NCBI GenBank assembly: GCA_008330645.1
Contig: VLTN01000036.1
Location: 1-64,000 of the forward strand
Source: Cafeteria roenbergensis
Taxonomy: Eukaryota > Sar > Bigyra > Bicosoecida > Cafeteriaceae
DNA: 64,000 nt
Reading direction: 5' to 3'
The notes under the pieces were generated by a model. It did no database searches, was not told the DNA's origin, and saw only the letters and a program-made list of their open reading frames with translations. Positions 9,001 through 20,567 of this stretch are shown one piece after another. Numbering within the stretch: the first letter of the stretch is position 1; every line of letters begins with the position of its first letter. The position numbers were made by a program, and so were the translations under genes.

Positions 9001-9165
9001 GTTGCAGAGCCCCCCGTGGGTGCAGTCTCCGAGCAACGACACCTCCATTCCCACCCCGCTGGCGCCGGACACCTACCAGGTGCACGTTTGGCCACTGCCT
9101 GATGCTCGACTACATTTCTCTTCGATCACACGCACCAGGGCTACTCGGAGCCGTCGTTGGACAGG
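8935..9165 (+). repeat. Dispersed repeat, copy 3 (diverged)
   Basis: Shares with copy 2 the 5' extension (ACTCGTGACCCGCCCGCC), the core (GAGGTGGCTTGCGAGGTT) and the distal parts (CTGGCGCCGGACACCTA, GATCACACGCACCAGGGC), with numerous substitutions. It lies between the orphan membrane-anchor frame and the SulP gene. Confidence 0.7.
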
Positions 9166-9411
9166 TGGCTTCTGTGCGCGAGCGAAACAAGGGTTTTTGG
9201 TTGCAGGCGCTGAGTGTTTGACAGCGGGCTTCGATGTTCGAGCAAGCCCCCTCAGCAGCCCCACCCGCTCCGGCGCCGACTGGTGGGCGGGCTGCTCGGC
9301 ACATGCCGCCGGCTCCAACGGTTGCTCTGGTGTGTTGCAGTTGCGCGAAAAGCGGCCGGCTCTGCCGAGAGGCGGCAAAGAAATTGGGCACCGTCAGACG
9401 CGTTCGTGGCG

Positions 9412-12400
9412 ATGCCCGAGGGAGTGCCCGAGGGATGGCGGGCCTGGGTGCCCCGGGTTGAGCTTCTCCATGTGCTTGCGAACTACGGCGACGACCTGGT
9501 GGGCAAGTTGTCAGGGGACGTGGCGGGCGGGGTTGTGATTGCAAGTGAGACGCCGCACGCAGGCCGAGTGCGAGCAGCTCCCGCGCGTCCTGGGCGGCCT
9601 TGGGGTTGGAGCGGGCCGCGCAGCGCTCAAAGATGCGGGTGCCGCTCCGGCTGGAGACGCGGTGGTGGGTTGGCTGCGCACGGGCTCGTCCTATTGGAGT
9701 CGAGCACTCGCTCGTGCCTTGCCGCTTGCTGCGCAGTCATGCTCATCCCCCAGGGCCTTGCGTACGCGACCCTCGCGGGGCTTCCGCCCCTCTACGGACT
9801 GTACACGGCAGTTATCGGGCTGTTGGCATACCCGTTGTTCGGCTCAAGCCCGCACCTCGCGGTGGGGCCGACCGCAATGCAGTCGCTGCTGGTGGCAGGC
9901 GCTCTCGCCCCGTTCGAAGATGCCCACTGCGATGCGGGCGATTTCGCGAACGTCTCATGCGACCGGTACATACAACTTGCCATGACAATGTCTTTTCTGG
10001 TCGGTAAGTGCCGGCTCGCGCGCCTCGCTGCGCGAACGCCCTCCCCATGTGTCGGGTCGGCGTGCGGCGGCTCTTTCTTGCCGGCAGCGCCCTGATTTCG
10101 TGCCGGCGAGCGCCAGCCTCCGCGCTGGCCCGAACGAGTGTGCAAGACGCGCGGCGGCCGGTCGCTCCCTCCCTCCGCGCCTCCCTCCGCTCGCCCTTCT
10201 CGCTGTCGCCTTGGCTGGGCGAGGAAGGCCCCACGCGTGCGATGCGCGCCATCGCCAGCAATTCATTGCAAGCACGGCCTCTGCTGTTGGACTCGATCGC
10301 TCGCAGGCGTCTCCTCGCTGCTGCTAGGGCTCCTGCGGGCCGGCAACGTGGTGGCCTTTTTGTCTCACCCAGTGCTGAAGGGCTTCACGGCAGCGGCAGC
10401 GTTCATCATTGGCACCAGCCAGCTTCCGGCCGTTTTAGGTTTTCGGATGCCACGGCGCGCGTATGCGTGGCAAACATGGGCCGATGCGGTAGTCGGCATC
10501 GCCGAAGGCAAGGTCCACCTTGTCACACTCGCCCTTACGGCGGAGTCACTGCTGCTCTTCTTCGCGCTCAACTGGGCCAAAAAGTTTGCTCGTTCGATTC
10601 CGGCCGTGTCGGAGAGCCCGGCGCTGCAGCAGGCCATCAACGCCTTCCCCTCGGCCCTTCTGGTCGTTGTAGTCAACATTGTTGTCGTGGGTAGCCTGCG
10701 CCTTGACCAGGAAGGCGTCGGGGTCGTCGGAAAGATTGCTTCGGGGCTGCCGGCGCCGCGACTGCCGTTCGGCCCCGACTTCGCTGGTGAGTGTTGCCCT
10801 TGAGCCTGGCAGCACCGAGTCTGGCGCCGCTAGCGTTGTCAACAGCCCGCGTGACTGCTGTTGGGTCTGTTCCTGCGGGCCCGGCTGCACATGCGGACAA
10901 GGGAGCAGAGTCGTCGACTCTGGTGCCAGTCAGCACAGCCTCCGATTCGTGTCGTGTTGCGAAACTGCTCCCGCAAAGCCTCTTCTCTGTCGTATTGTCT
11001 GTCGAACGTGTCATCAACCTGCGAGCGCAGACGACGCGGGACGCATGTGGCCGTCGGCGCTGGTGTCTGCGCTCATTGGCTTCATGGAGGCGATTAGCGT
11101 GGCACAGGCCATGGCGCTTCGCTTCGGCACGCCTCTGGACCCGAACCAGGAGCTTCTCGGCCTTGGGGCAGCAAACACCCTGGGGGCCTTCTTCAACGCG
11201 CACCCGCAAGCCGGGGCTTTCAGCCGCACTGTCGTGAACGGCGATGCCGGCGCCCGCACCCAGCTGGCCGGTATGGCGTCATCAGCGGTGCTAGCGATTG
11301 TGGTAGTTTTCTTGACTGGGCTGTTTGAGTTCCTCCCCGCCGCCACGCTGGGGTCGATGATTATCTTCGCCGTGATTGGCCTTGTCGAGCTGGGCACGCC
11401 TCGCATGCTCTTCGCTGTGGACAGGTGAGCATGAGGCTGCTCGCGCGTGCTGCCGTGGTGTGACCAGTGCTGGGTTGGAACTGTGCCGGACAGGGCACTG
11501 TCGGCGTTCCCCGCGCCTGTCCCTGCCCGCCCGCTTCCTGTGCTGCTGCCCGCGCTCGCCGTGCAACCCGCCATGTTGTTCTCGAGCGCTGCGCGTCGCA
11601 GGCGGGACCTGTTCGTTTACATCGTCGCGTTCGTTGCCACACTGGGGCTTGGTATTGAGCAGGGAATCCTCATTGGCGCGGCCATCTCCCTAGTCCGCGT
11701 CGTGCAAGAGTCCTCCAAGCCCCACGTGGCAGAGCTCGGCCTGATGCCCGATGACGTCATGCCGGGCGCGTGGCGCTCGGTGAAGCAGTTCCCTGGCCTG
11801 GCCAAGCCGAGGCGCGGCTTGCGCGTGGTGCGGTTCGACGCCCCGATTTACTTTGCGAACGCCCTCACGTTCAAGCAGTGCGTCCTCAACACGGCCGCAA
11901 CGCCCCGCCCCGGCCAGCAGGTTCCTCGCGCCGTCCTCATCGACTGCAGCGCTGTATCCATGCTGGACAGCACCGCCCTCCATGTGCTCGAGGCGCTGCC
12001 AGACGAGCTCTGCAAGGCGGCCGACGCCCGAAAGGCGACGCGCGTTCGCGCTCTCATTCGGCTCGCTGCCAAAGTTGGGGCGCCAGTGGCGCTTCTGCGG
12101 GAGCTCCGCGCCCTTGCCGCGGGGCCCAGCCCGACCGCTGCCGAGTACGAGCCGGCCACCTCGTACCAGCTGATGCGCGGCGTTCCACACAGGGACGATG
12201 ACCTGAGCCCCGCCTCTTCGCCCGAGGAGGTGGCTTTCCGGCTGCGGTTGGTGCTGCAGCATCCACCCCGAGTGCCGCTGCTCTTCTTGGCGTGTGTGCC
12301 CGTGCCTGTGCTCCGGACGCTGCAGCGTAGCGACGCCTTTGACATCGCTGAGAGACTCAGAGAGGAGGCGCGGCGGCCTTCCGCTTGGTCGTGCGAGTAC

Positions 12401-13462
12401 CCTTGCGGCTGCGACAACCCGCTGCACGGCTGCTGTGACGGCTGCCGCCCCCCTCCGGGCGGTCAGGCAGCTGTAGACGCGGAGCTCCAGAAAGACATGG
12501 AGGCGGGCGCAGAGGCGCAGGTGCGCTGGCCGGCATGGAATTCGCCCTCCGACGACCCCAACGGCCCAGAGGACAGCCCTGCCGCCGCGGATGCAGTGGG
12601 CGGGCGTGGCATCCGTGTGGCGGCTGACGCCCTTTCGTCAGAGTCCGTAATGGCGGCAGCTTCTCCCCGGCCGCTTGCGCTTTCGGCGGCGGCATCGTCC
12701 GCGCACTTCACCCCAGGCGTCAACGGAGGCCACAGAGCAGACGCCGACGATCCCCGCGACGATGTGCCCATGCCCGCTCTGTCGGGGTCACAGGTAGCCA
12801 TCAGTCTGCGCACGGCCACCGGTGGGCGCAGCCTTGACACGGCGGGGTTGCCCTCGCAGTCGGTTGGCAGTGCGGCGAGCAGGGCCTCGGTCGCTCCCGC
12901 CGCGGGGGGCGCCAGCCAGCGCGGGCTGGCCCCCACGTCCGGCGCCCCGTCGCCTCGGCACGTGGGTGCATCCGTCGCGCCTGGAGAAGCCATCAGCTTG
13001 CGCCGCGCAGCCTCCGCGGCCGCCATCAGGCTCCGCCGCGTCAACAGCGGAGCAGCCGTCAGCGCGAGCCGCGAGCCGAGTGCTTCAGGCATCCATGCCC
13101 GCAGGGAGGCCACGTTGACGTCAATTGTCGCCCACCGCACTGCCACTGGCATCGATCTCTCGGTTGGCGTGACTGACGAGTCGGCCTTCCACGAGCACGT
13201 TCCCGTGCTGCAGCTCGTGCTCCGGGACAAGGACATTCACGATGCGGTCAAGCACGTGACGCGCATGTTCCGCGAGTTTGACCTGTCAGCAGGCGCGGCT
13301 GCCAAGCGCGAGGCGTGGCGCCAGGCCAAAACTGCGGCCATGCTATCTGCGGCAGACGCTCCCGCTCCCACTGTTGCACCGCCCTCGGCATTACCTCCCA
13401 GGCTAGGAGCCTCTAGCCCTGGCATGGCGAGTGGAGATGCAAGGAGTGGTGGGTTGGCCTGA
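9412..13462 (+). CDS. SulP/SLC26-type anion (sulfate) transporter with STAS domain
   Basis: Five exons in consistent phase: 9412-9544, 9737-10003, 10307-10786, 11031-11424, 11602-13462; 1044 residues. Introns are GTGAG/GTAAG...CAG. The SulP signature spans the first junction (VVIAIMLIPQGLAYATLAG, then LPPLYGLYTAV), and the second signature region SPHLAVGPTAMQSLL follows. Multiple membrane segments end near IEQGILIGAAISLV. A STAS domain follows (RVVRFDAPIYFANA ... RAVLIDCSAVSMLDSTALHV). A Ser/Ala/Arg-rich tail of about 400 residues exceeds the usual length and is of unknown role. Family members exchange sulfate, bicarbonate or similar anions at the plasma or organelle membrane; the substrate cannot be read from sequence. 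An upstream ATG at 9214 is possible, but 9412 fits the usual short N-terminus. Confidence 0.92.
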
Positions 13463-14038
13463 TCGTCCGCGGCCCGAGCTGTGCTCGGTGGGTCAGCGAT
13501 TGCCAACGCCAGCGCCCAAGGGCGGCCTCCGCCGGAGGCTCTCGTTTGTGCCAGGGACGGTCCCGACAAAAGGGCTGTCACGAAGTACGACGGCGAGAGG
13601 GCCGCACTCCATTCATCAGATGCTGCTTGGCCTGCGAAGGGCCTGTGAAGTGCGTTGGTGCTCGTAAACGTTCGGAAACGGCTGCCGGAGTCATAAGCGT
13701 CTGCCATGAGAACCGGCGTGCTCGTGCTACCAGGCAAGGTACCAGCCGGCTGTTGAGGCAGGCGTGGAGCGCATGTCCTGTCACCACTCACCAAGGCACA
13801 CAGCTGCGCAATCGGCCGCGATTGGTGCGCCATCAGATGATGTTCTGGGAAGGTTTCGCTCATGCGCGCAGACGCTGTGGCCCTAATCCTGGCTGGCACA
13901 GCGCGCAACACCCAACACTCAAACATGGCGACAATGGTCACAGAGGCGCTGCCAAAGCAGCCACTCAGCTCGGCCATGCCTGCCGCCTGCGCGAGCGAGA
14001 CGCTGGCACCCAGCCCGCTCCTGGCGGGCGTTGCTGCC
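13463..14038. other. Intergenic stretch between convergent genes
   Basis: Lies between the SulP stop and the ASH2-like stop on the other strand. It should contain both 3' UTRs. No gene, RNA or repeat was recognised. Confidence 0.55.
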
Positions 14039-16163
14039 CTACCGCGCGGAGCCATCAGCCGCGGCTGCTTGGTCATCGGCAGCCTCGCTCAGGGGTCGCC
14101 ACGCTGCAGGGCCCTCGCCCTTTCGGGGCGGACACACGAACTCTGGTCCCGGATTGAGCGTCACAGCGCCGCCCCTGAGGCAAGACGCCGCGGGAAAGTA
14201 TCTGAGCGCGGGCGTCAAGCCAGCAAACGCCACCCCGCAGGGCCGGCCGTTGATGAAGAACCTCACGCTCGAAGCCGGCTCCGCCGCAGCAGCCGGCTCC
14301 GCGAGTCCGCCGTGAAGGAGCTCGTGCCGAGGCGCGATGGCGCGCGGCAGCGGACCAAGAGCACCGGGCAGCTCTTTGGCCAGCGCCTCCGGGGCCGCTG
14401 CCACCAATGCCGCCTTCGGTGCCGACGTCGTGCTTGTCGCTGTCGATGGTGTCCATGCTGTTGCTTCTGGCTTTGCATCGAGCGCGTGGCGGTCGTGCGC
14501 ATTCTCAGCCGATGCATCGGCATTGATCGCATCGCCACAACGGGGCGGCTTCCCATGCGGCCCGGCCGCGCACTCTCCAGCTGCTTCGCAAGGCATGGAG
14601 CGTCGAGGCGTGAGCCCAGAAGCGACCCGGCCCGACGTGGTGGTCCCGCGAAATTCGGCGTTCGGCGCCACTTCGGCCACGGCCGCCAAAACCCCCGCCG
14701 CGGAGGCCGGTGGCTCTGCTGGGCAACGAGGGACCTCTGTCTCTGATTCTTCCGCCGCAGATGATGCAGCGGAGTCGGGCACAGCCGGCGAAGCTGTGCC
14801 AAGAATTCCAGTCGCTGTGGCACTGCAATCAGCGCCCGCCGGCGTGGCTGCCGCGCCCGCTGCCTCGGTGATGGGCCCTGCCTGCGTCTGCACGGCGGTT
14901 CCCTTCGCATCGGCAGCAGCAGCCAGGGGGCCGCACACCTGCTGCTCCCCAGCTGGGCAGCTGTCCGTCGCTGGCGCGGGAGCGGTCCCTGCACCAAGCG
15001 ACGCCCCTGCCGATGCTGCCGCGGGCACCCTGGCCAGCCCGACAGCTCTCGGAGCCTGCAGCGGAAACACGGGGGTCGGTGCGCTGGCCTGCAAAGCCGC
15101 GCCAAAGGCGGTGAATGCGAAGAGCCACGCTTCGCCCGGGACCGCGGCGGTTTCGTGCTGGCCCTCCTGCGTGCCGGCGGCACGAGCTGCCGCGGCGGAC
15201 ATGTCCGCGTCGATGCGGCGGTCAGAGGCGGCCGGCACCAGCCCGTCTGGCGGCAGCGCCAGCAAAACTCCGATGACGTCACCGGGCCGAAGGCGGCGGT
15301 CAGCGTATCCACGCCGGGTGCCACAGTGCACCCGCGCCCCGTTGACGTCGCGCAAGCCGTAGCTGTTCTGGCAGGACCCCACCGGGCCCGCTATGGAAGC
15401 CTGCTCTGATGCGATGCCGATGCGCAGGTTTCCCGGGGGCGCGGGCAAATGCGACGGCAACGCCGGCCATTCGCCCGTGAAGGTGGAAGAGCACGCGCCG
15501 CTCGCGGCCGCTGCCGTCCGCTCTGCCTGCGAGCGGGCGACGTCGGCTCGGCAGGGCGAGCTGCGACTGCCGACGGTCACCTCCCAGAACCACACGCCCC
15601 TGGCCAGGCCATGAGTCGTGCGGACAGTGCGAAACGTCTGCGAGCGTCACGGTGCAACAATGCCTCGCGGGGTGTACAAGCAGGGGGGGGGGGGGCTCGT
15701 CCTGGGGGTGCTGTGGCGTCGCGGCGGCAGCAGCGGCTGAGGCGGCGGCGCGCCGCGCGCCATCGCGGTCTGCCCTGACTGTGCAGCCCTCAGGCGGTCT
15801 GGCACTGGCAGGCACGCACCAGCGGCGTGCGCGCAATCGTTTGACCTCCACCTGGAGCGGACCTCCGTGGCGTTTGGCGCCAGTTTGCAATATCCCTTTG
15901 CTCAGGCTGGGCCATCCCTCTCTGAGTCCCGCTCGAACGGGCAAGCCCAACCGCGACGCCGTGGCCCGGCCGGCCAATTCCGTAGGCAAGCGGGGGCAAC
16001 TCACACGCCCGCCAGTCATCGTGAGGCGGTCCGGGGTCAGGTGAACGGTGGAGCTCTTGTCCGCCGCAGAGAACACCACGCCGAATTCCCGCCGAACGCG
16101 CCTGCGCAAGTCATCAAGATCGAGCCAAAGATCGACACCGTTCAAGACAATGGTGGGCGGTAC
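14039..16163 (-). CDS. ASH2-like SPRY-domain protein (COMPASS core subunit candidate), 5' end unresolved
   Basis: The last exon (15637-14039) is preceded by an intron with matching phase 0 (donor after 16005, acceptor CGCTCGCAG). The join reads LTPDRLTMTGGR/TFRTVRTTHGLARGV, followed by WFWEVTV, the start of an ASH2-type SPRY domain. The first SPRY half continues to RPGDVIGVLLALP. The second half (VRFFINGRPCGVAFAGL ... YFPAASCLRGGAVTLNPGPE) comes only after an Ala/Pro/Ser-rich insert of about 320 residues. ASH2 stimulates histone H3K4 methylation in the nucleus. The PHD/winged-helix N-terminus was not found; upstream of 16005 the frame stays open to 16931 but is not recognisable beyond PPTIVLNGVDLWLDLDDL, so more 5' exons are likely. 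Confidence 0.7.
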
Positions 16164-17282
16164 AGGGGCGCGAGCGCCCCGCAAACGGTGTCGGCTGGCC
16201 CTTTGTCCCACTCTGGCTGGCCGGGGCGCAAACTCACGCTCCGGATCGGCTGCGCTTGGTGCCCCTCCCCGAGTCCCTAGACTTCGCGCCGGCGCTTCGG
16301 GGCCGCTTTGCCGCCCGTTTAGCGGGCATGACTGGCGCCTGCGGCCACCAAGCCAGGGGAGTGCAGATTTCTTTTCAAGCGTCCCCGCAGGCTCTGCCCG
16401 CGGCCGACGCCCCCGCCAGCGCAGCCGACGCTGCTCCCCAGCACAGGGGCCCCCTCCGGCCGAGCGGGCCAGCAGCGTCGCTGACTGCGTTTCCCGGTGA
16501 GCCCTGCTTGCACTGGGGCGGCCCAATGTCCGCGCACCGGCGATTGGCGGCGAGTGACGACAAACCGCTTTCAAGGCAGCACCCCGGCGCGCGCAAGCCG
16601 GCATCTGGCGCGAGGGCGAGCAGTCGCCGAGCAGGGCACAGAGCGCCGCTTGCGCCGGCAAGGCGCCGAGTTTCGGCATGGCTGCCCTTCCCTGTCTGGC
16701 CTCTGCTCCCCTCGCGACAGCGGCTTCGCGGCCGAGGGACAACCCGCAGCCGAGCGCCCGCGTCTCGGCCTGCACGCGGCATCCACTGCCCACCACGGCA
16801 TGTGGCGCGCGAGCGCTGCGGCTGGGTAGTGGCTCTTCCCCGCCCGCCGCCCGGCTGCACGGCGCCAGGCCCGGGGTGTGTGGCCGCGTGCTGGGCCGGC
16901 CACGGGTGCAGCCCATGGCTGACCGAAGCATCTACACGGTAATCCGACGCCGCCACCCCGCCTCCAGCTGGCCCGGGTGCGCAGCTGCGCAACGACGAGC
17001 ACACCCTGCACTTGCATCGCGCGGGGCGTGTGTTCGGCTGCGTGCTCCGCTGTTGCTGCTGCACCCGCAGCCCCGAGCAGCCGCGCCCGTCCCCACCCCG
17101 CCGCTGCAGGCGCCCCCGTCGCCCCTGCGCCCGCTCTCTCGCTTGCACCGCGCAGGCGTGACCCTCCGCGCCCCGGCAGGCGCGCCTGCAGCGCCGTGCG
17201 CCTGTCGCTGCTGGCCTCGGAGTCAGAGCGCGCAACAAGCCCAGCAGCGCGACAGCGAGCGCGCGCCGGGGGGGGGCAGGGC
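16164..17282. other. Stretch upstream of ASH2-like (-) and polyprenol reductase (+)
   Basis: Probably holds the unrecognised 5' exons of the ASH2-like gene and the promoters of the two divergent genes. Several long open frames on both strands carry no recognisable domain. Confidence 0.4.
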
Positions 17283-18584
17283 ATGGGCACGCGCCTCGGG
17301 CCCGTGGACGCGGCTGGGTGGGCGCCCCTCGCCTGCGCCCTGCTGTGCGGCGTCTGGCTGCTGCTCGCTGTCGCCGCGCTGCTCCTGGCCACAGGGGACT
17401 CGTCCACGGGCGTGTACAGCAAGCCCGCCGACGGGCAATCCCAGGGCGCTGGCCAGCCTGCCTCCAGCCCAGGCAGAGGCCCCCTCGCTTCGCCAAGCCC
17501 GTCAGCGGCGGGTGGCCTTGCCTCGGCGGCCGCATTTGGCGGCAGCGCGGCCGCATTTGGCTCGGCGCTGCTGGCGGGGGTCCGCGGGCTGGTTCAGCAG
17601 CTCGACGCCGGGGCGTGCGTCTGCCTGCCCCGGGTGAGCAAACACTGGTTTTGGGTCTTCTACGCGCTCGGCACGCCCCTAGCTGCCGGTGCTCTCGTCG
17701 CCACGCTGGCAGCCGCTGACGGCGGCGCACCTGCCGCCGGCCCGGGCGGAGACGCCACCCCTGCCGCCAGCGCCCGCCTCCGCCTCGCCCAGGCAGCCGC
17801 GGTGCCCTTCATGCTGCTTGTGCACTGCGCTCGCCGCCTGGCGGAGCACGTGGCCTCGGGCGACGTCGGTTCGTCGCTCCGCCCCTGCTGGCGCTCCGCA
17901 CCGGCCGCCGGGCCGGCAAGCGCGCTCGCGACGGCTGGGAGCAGGCCGACGGCTGCAGCGGGCGGTGAGAGCGCGCCAGCGGCGGGCCGCCCAGCCGACG
18001 GCCGCGGACCGGCTACGCTGTCCGTCACTGCGCCGGCTCCTCCATCGATGGGCCCGGTGACGTACATTGGCGGCTTGGCTCACTACGTGCTCGCGGCGGC
18101 GTCTGCGCTAGCGGCAGGAACCGCGGCGCGGCTGCCGTCGGGGACGCCTTCCCCTGCAGCCGAGCAGTGGGCGGGGGCGGCTTGGGCGGCGCTGGCGGCG
18201 GCGGCCATCGGGCTCGAGGCCGCGCAGTGGATGTGCCACAGCCAGCTTCGAGCGCTCCGCCCTAGCAACCAGGCGTCCGCTCAGCGCGGCCGGGTGTATG
18301 TTCTGCCGCACGGCGGGGCGTTTGAGCTGTGCTTGTCGCCGCACTACGCGGCCGAGGCTGCCAGCTACTGGTGCTGGGCGGCGCTGGCGGCGCTCGCAGG
18401 GCGCGACGGGCCACCAGCAGCGGGCTGGGTCTGGGCCGCTGCCGCGCTCTGGGTGTCAGTCAACCTTTCCATCAGCGGGGCACGCACGCGCAAGTGGTAT
18501 GCGCAAAAGTTCGGCGAAGCGCGTCTTGAAGGTCGCGGTGCTATTCTGCCGGCTTGCAGCCGTCCCCGCCCCCACGTGTGCTAG
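17283..18584 (+). CDS. SRD5A3: Polyprenol reductase (SRD5A3/DFG10 family)
   Basis: A single exon of 433 residues from the ATG at 17283. SRD5A3-type features are an N-terminal membrane helix (LLCGVWLLLAVAALLLATG), the VSKHWFWVFYALGTPL segment near residue 120, further helices, and the C-terminal steroid-5-alpha-reductase signature: RVYVLPHGGAFELCLSPHYAA, then NLSISGARTRKWYAQKFGE near the end. The family reduces polyprenol to dolichol in the ER, supplying the lipid carrier for N-glycosylation, GPI anchors and mannosylation. It is longer than the human enzyme (318 residues) because of Gly/Ala/Ser-rich loops near residues 45-105 and 195-260. A brassinosteroid or steroid 5-alpha reductase is less likely given the W-F-W and HGG-FE motifs. 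Confidence 0.82.
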   Translation: MGTRLGPVDAAGWAPLACALLCGVWLLLAVAALLLATGDSSTGVYSKPADGQSQGAGQPASSPGRGPLASPSPSAAGGLASAAAFGGSAAAFGSALLAGVRGLVQQLDAGACVCLPRVSKHWFWVFYALGTPLAAGALVATLAAADGGAPAAGPGGDATPAASARLRLAQAAAVPFMLLVHCARRLAEHVASGDVGSSLRPCWRSAPAAGPASALATAGSRPTAAAGGESAPAAGRPADGRGPATLSVTAPAPPSMGPVTYIGGLAHYVLAAASALAAGTAARLPSGTPSPAAEQWAGAAWAALAAAAIGLEAAQWMCHSQLRALRPSNQASAQRGRVYVLPHGGAFELCLSPHYAAEAASYWCWAALAALAGRDGPPAAGWVWAAAALWVSVNLSISGARTRKWYAQKFGEARLEGRGAILPACSRPRPHVC

Positions 18585-18734
18585 GCACCAGCCCGCTGGT
18601 TCGTCCCTGTCTCTGTTGTGGCTGAGTGGCCCGTTGGCGCGCTGTCAGAGGGCGACGGAAAGCGCTGCAGAGCCCGCGCCAGGCTCAGGGCTGCGCCAGT
18701 GGCGCGCCGGGCTCCAGGCCGCCACTCTGCCAGA

Positions 18735-19201
18735 ATGGCTGCCGCGCACGAGCGCCTGTTCGCGACCACCACAGGGCACCTCCGCGCGGAGCTCAGGGCC
18801 GCGGCGGCGCCGCCCCCACAGGAGACTCCGGGAGAGGCGGCCGTGCGCGCCGCGAACAAATCAGCCCGAGTGCAGCGGGTGTCGGACCACGGGCTGGTGA
18901 TTGTTCAGTACCCCACCGTGAGCCCGCCACCCGAGGGCATTGCAATCCCCACCCTGCAAGCTGCCGCTTGGGGGCGCAGCCGCCCGGGCTCAGGTCTGCG
19001 GCACCGGTCGCTCGGGCCGTGCCAGCTGGCTGCAACGCATCGCTGTCGAGCTTTCTGTCGTGCGACCACCCGCCCGCGCTGATGGCGTGCCGCCTCTTTG
19101 GGGCCTGTCTTCCGCAGGCCAAGGTCGACAACAAGCAGGACACGGAGCTGACGAGCCGCGGCAAGTGCCGCACTGTGTCCGGCGGCTTTTTTTCAAGCTA
19201 G
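18735..19201 (+). CDS. Small two-exon protein of unknown function
   Basis: The ATG at 18735 opens exon 1 (18735-18917), which ends in phase 0 before GTGAGC. The acceptor TCTTCCGCAG precedes exon 2 (19118-19201). The spliced product is 88 residues: a helical Ala-rich N-terminus (MAAAHERLFATTTGHLRAEL), a conserved-looking middle (SDHGLVIVQYPT/AKVDNKQD) and the end GKCRTVSGGFFSS. No family was recognised and there is no signal peptide or membrane helix. Support comes from good splice sites, preserved phase and a compact position 150 bases after SRD5A3. An alternative is that exon 1 reads through; the spliced form is preferred because the read-through continues into intron-like sequence. Confidence 0.5.
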
Positions 19202-19656
19202 GCGCGTGCTCGTCGCCCGGCGCTGGACGCCGCTGCCTCCGTTCCGCGCCTGCGCCACAGGCGCGTGCGTGTTTGCGTTCGTGTGGGCGTGGGCTTGTGT
19301 GTGCGTGTGTGCGCGCGCGCACGCACGCTGTATCAAAACCTGCGTTTCGCTTAGCCTGCTTGGAGCAGCGACCTGCTTCGCAGCGGCCGGCTGCCACGTG
19401 CTGCGACCCGTGAGCGCTCCGCGAGTCCTGCCAGCTGCGCCAGGACTCGCCGAGACAGGTTTGCACGGCGCACGCGGACACGCTGCCAAGTGGCATCGGC
19501 ATCGTACGGCGTGATGCGCTGAGGCGCGCAGGGTCGCCAATGCTCTGCGCACCGGCCCCACGACCCGACCCGGCGCTGTCAAGCACACCGGAGCGCGGGC
19601 GCACACTCTCCATTGCTGGCTGGCTCGCTGTGGCTGGGGCCACGGCGCGCGCTCGC
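19202..19656. other. Intergenic stretch with GT/GC-rich alternating sequence
   Basis: Lies between two convergent genes. About 19262-19328 is an alternating purine-pyrimidine tract (GTGTGTGCGTGTGTGCGCGC type) that could adopt Z-DNA. No gene was seen. Confidence 0.6.
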
Positions 19657-20567
19657 TCAGGCCGTGCGAAGGATGATGTGCACGCCGCTGTCTGTGTCCA
19701 CGGTGCCGCTGAGCTCGCCCACCTTGAGGGCGTACGTGGCCTCCTCGAAGGGACGCTGCATCTGCCCGCGGCCGAACTCCCCCAGATCCCCGCCGCGCCT
19801 CGCAGAGCTGCAGTCGCTCTCCTTGGAGGCCACCTCGGCAAAGTCGGCCTCCCCCGCCACGATGGCGCGCCGAATACCTGCAGGGCTCGCGATCACGGGA
19901 AGGAGGGGGGCGGAGGCACGGGGGGGTGCAAGCTCGAGCCGGCCCGGCGGGAGGAGGAGGGGCGGGGGGAAGGGGGGCCATTGAGCCATCCCGGGCGTAG
20001 GAGCATGCCTGGAGCGGGGGGGGGGGGGCTCGCGTCCCACCAGCGGGGGTCCGGGACGCCACTCAGCTTTCCTGCGTCGACGGGCAGCCCCATGCGTCCG
20101 TCCGTCCGCAAGAGGGCCCGCAGGCTGAGGGCAGATTGCCGCTGCTCTCTGAAATGCAGCGCCCGCACTGACAGAACTCACCGGCAAGCTTTTCCAGGGC
20201 CTCTTCCTTGGAGATGGTGATCGGGTCGGCGCGCCAGGAGGCCGGTCGGCGGCTGCCAGCGTGTTTGACCAGAATGTGCGAGGCGCGAACGGTGGCCGGG
20301 CCGGCCGGTGCTACAGCCGCGCTCGTGGGGGCATCCCACTGGCTCTTGCCAGTTACCGTGTTGAAGTAGTACGCTGCGCAGCGAGGGAGCCGGCGGGGCG
20401 TGGGCAGGTGGCGCGCAGCCGCGCGGCGGGGAGGCAGTTGCTGGGCAAACGGCGCCAATTCGGGCCAAGGGCGCGGCGGAGGCTGGCGCAAGAGTCTCAC
20501 TGCGGCCCTCATGGGACTTGCTGGTCTTTGCGATCCAGCCTGAAGGAAGCGGCGCGGAGTCTGCCAT
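19657..20567 (-). CDS. PIN1: Peptidyl-prolyl cis-trans isomerase Pin1 (WW plus parvulin)
   Basis: Three exons, 20567-20501, 20373-20182 and 19877-19657; phases 1 and 1 match and the product is 159 residues (human Pin1 has 163). The N-terminal WW domain is [29 protein letters not shown], with both signature Trp residues and the first intron inside it. The parvulin domain has [19 protein letters not shown] (phosphate-binding basic patch and first catalytic His), then [15 protein letters not shown] (active-site Cys), [13 protein letters not shown] and [13 protein letters not shown]. It isomerises phospho-Ser/Thr-Pro bonds in nucleus and cytosol. It is head-to-head with the PIG-Q gene, 289 bases between ATGs. 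Confidence 0.95.

Noticed and set aside
9214-9411. Extended N-terminus of the SulP transporter from an ATG at 9214
   Set aside because: The added residues are Arg/Pro-rich without family similarity; the ATG at 9412 leads directly into the SulP N-terminal motif.
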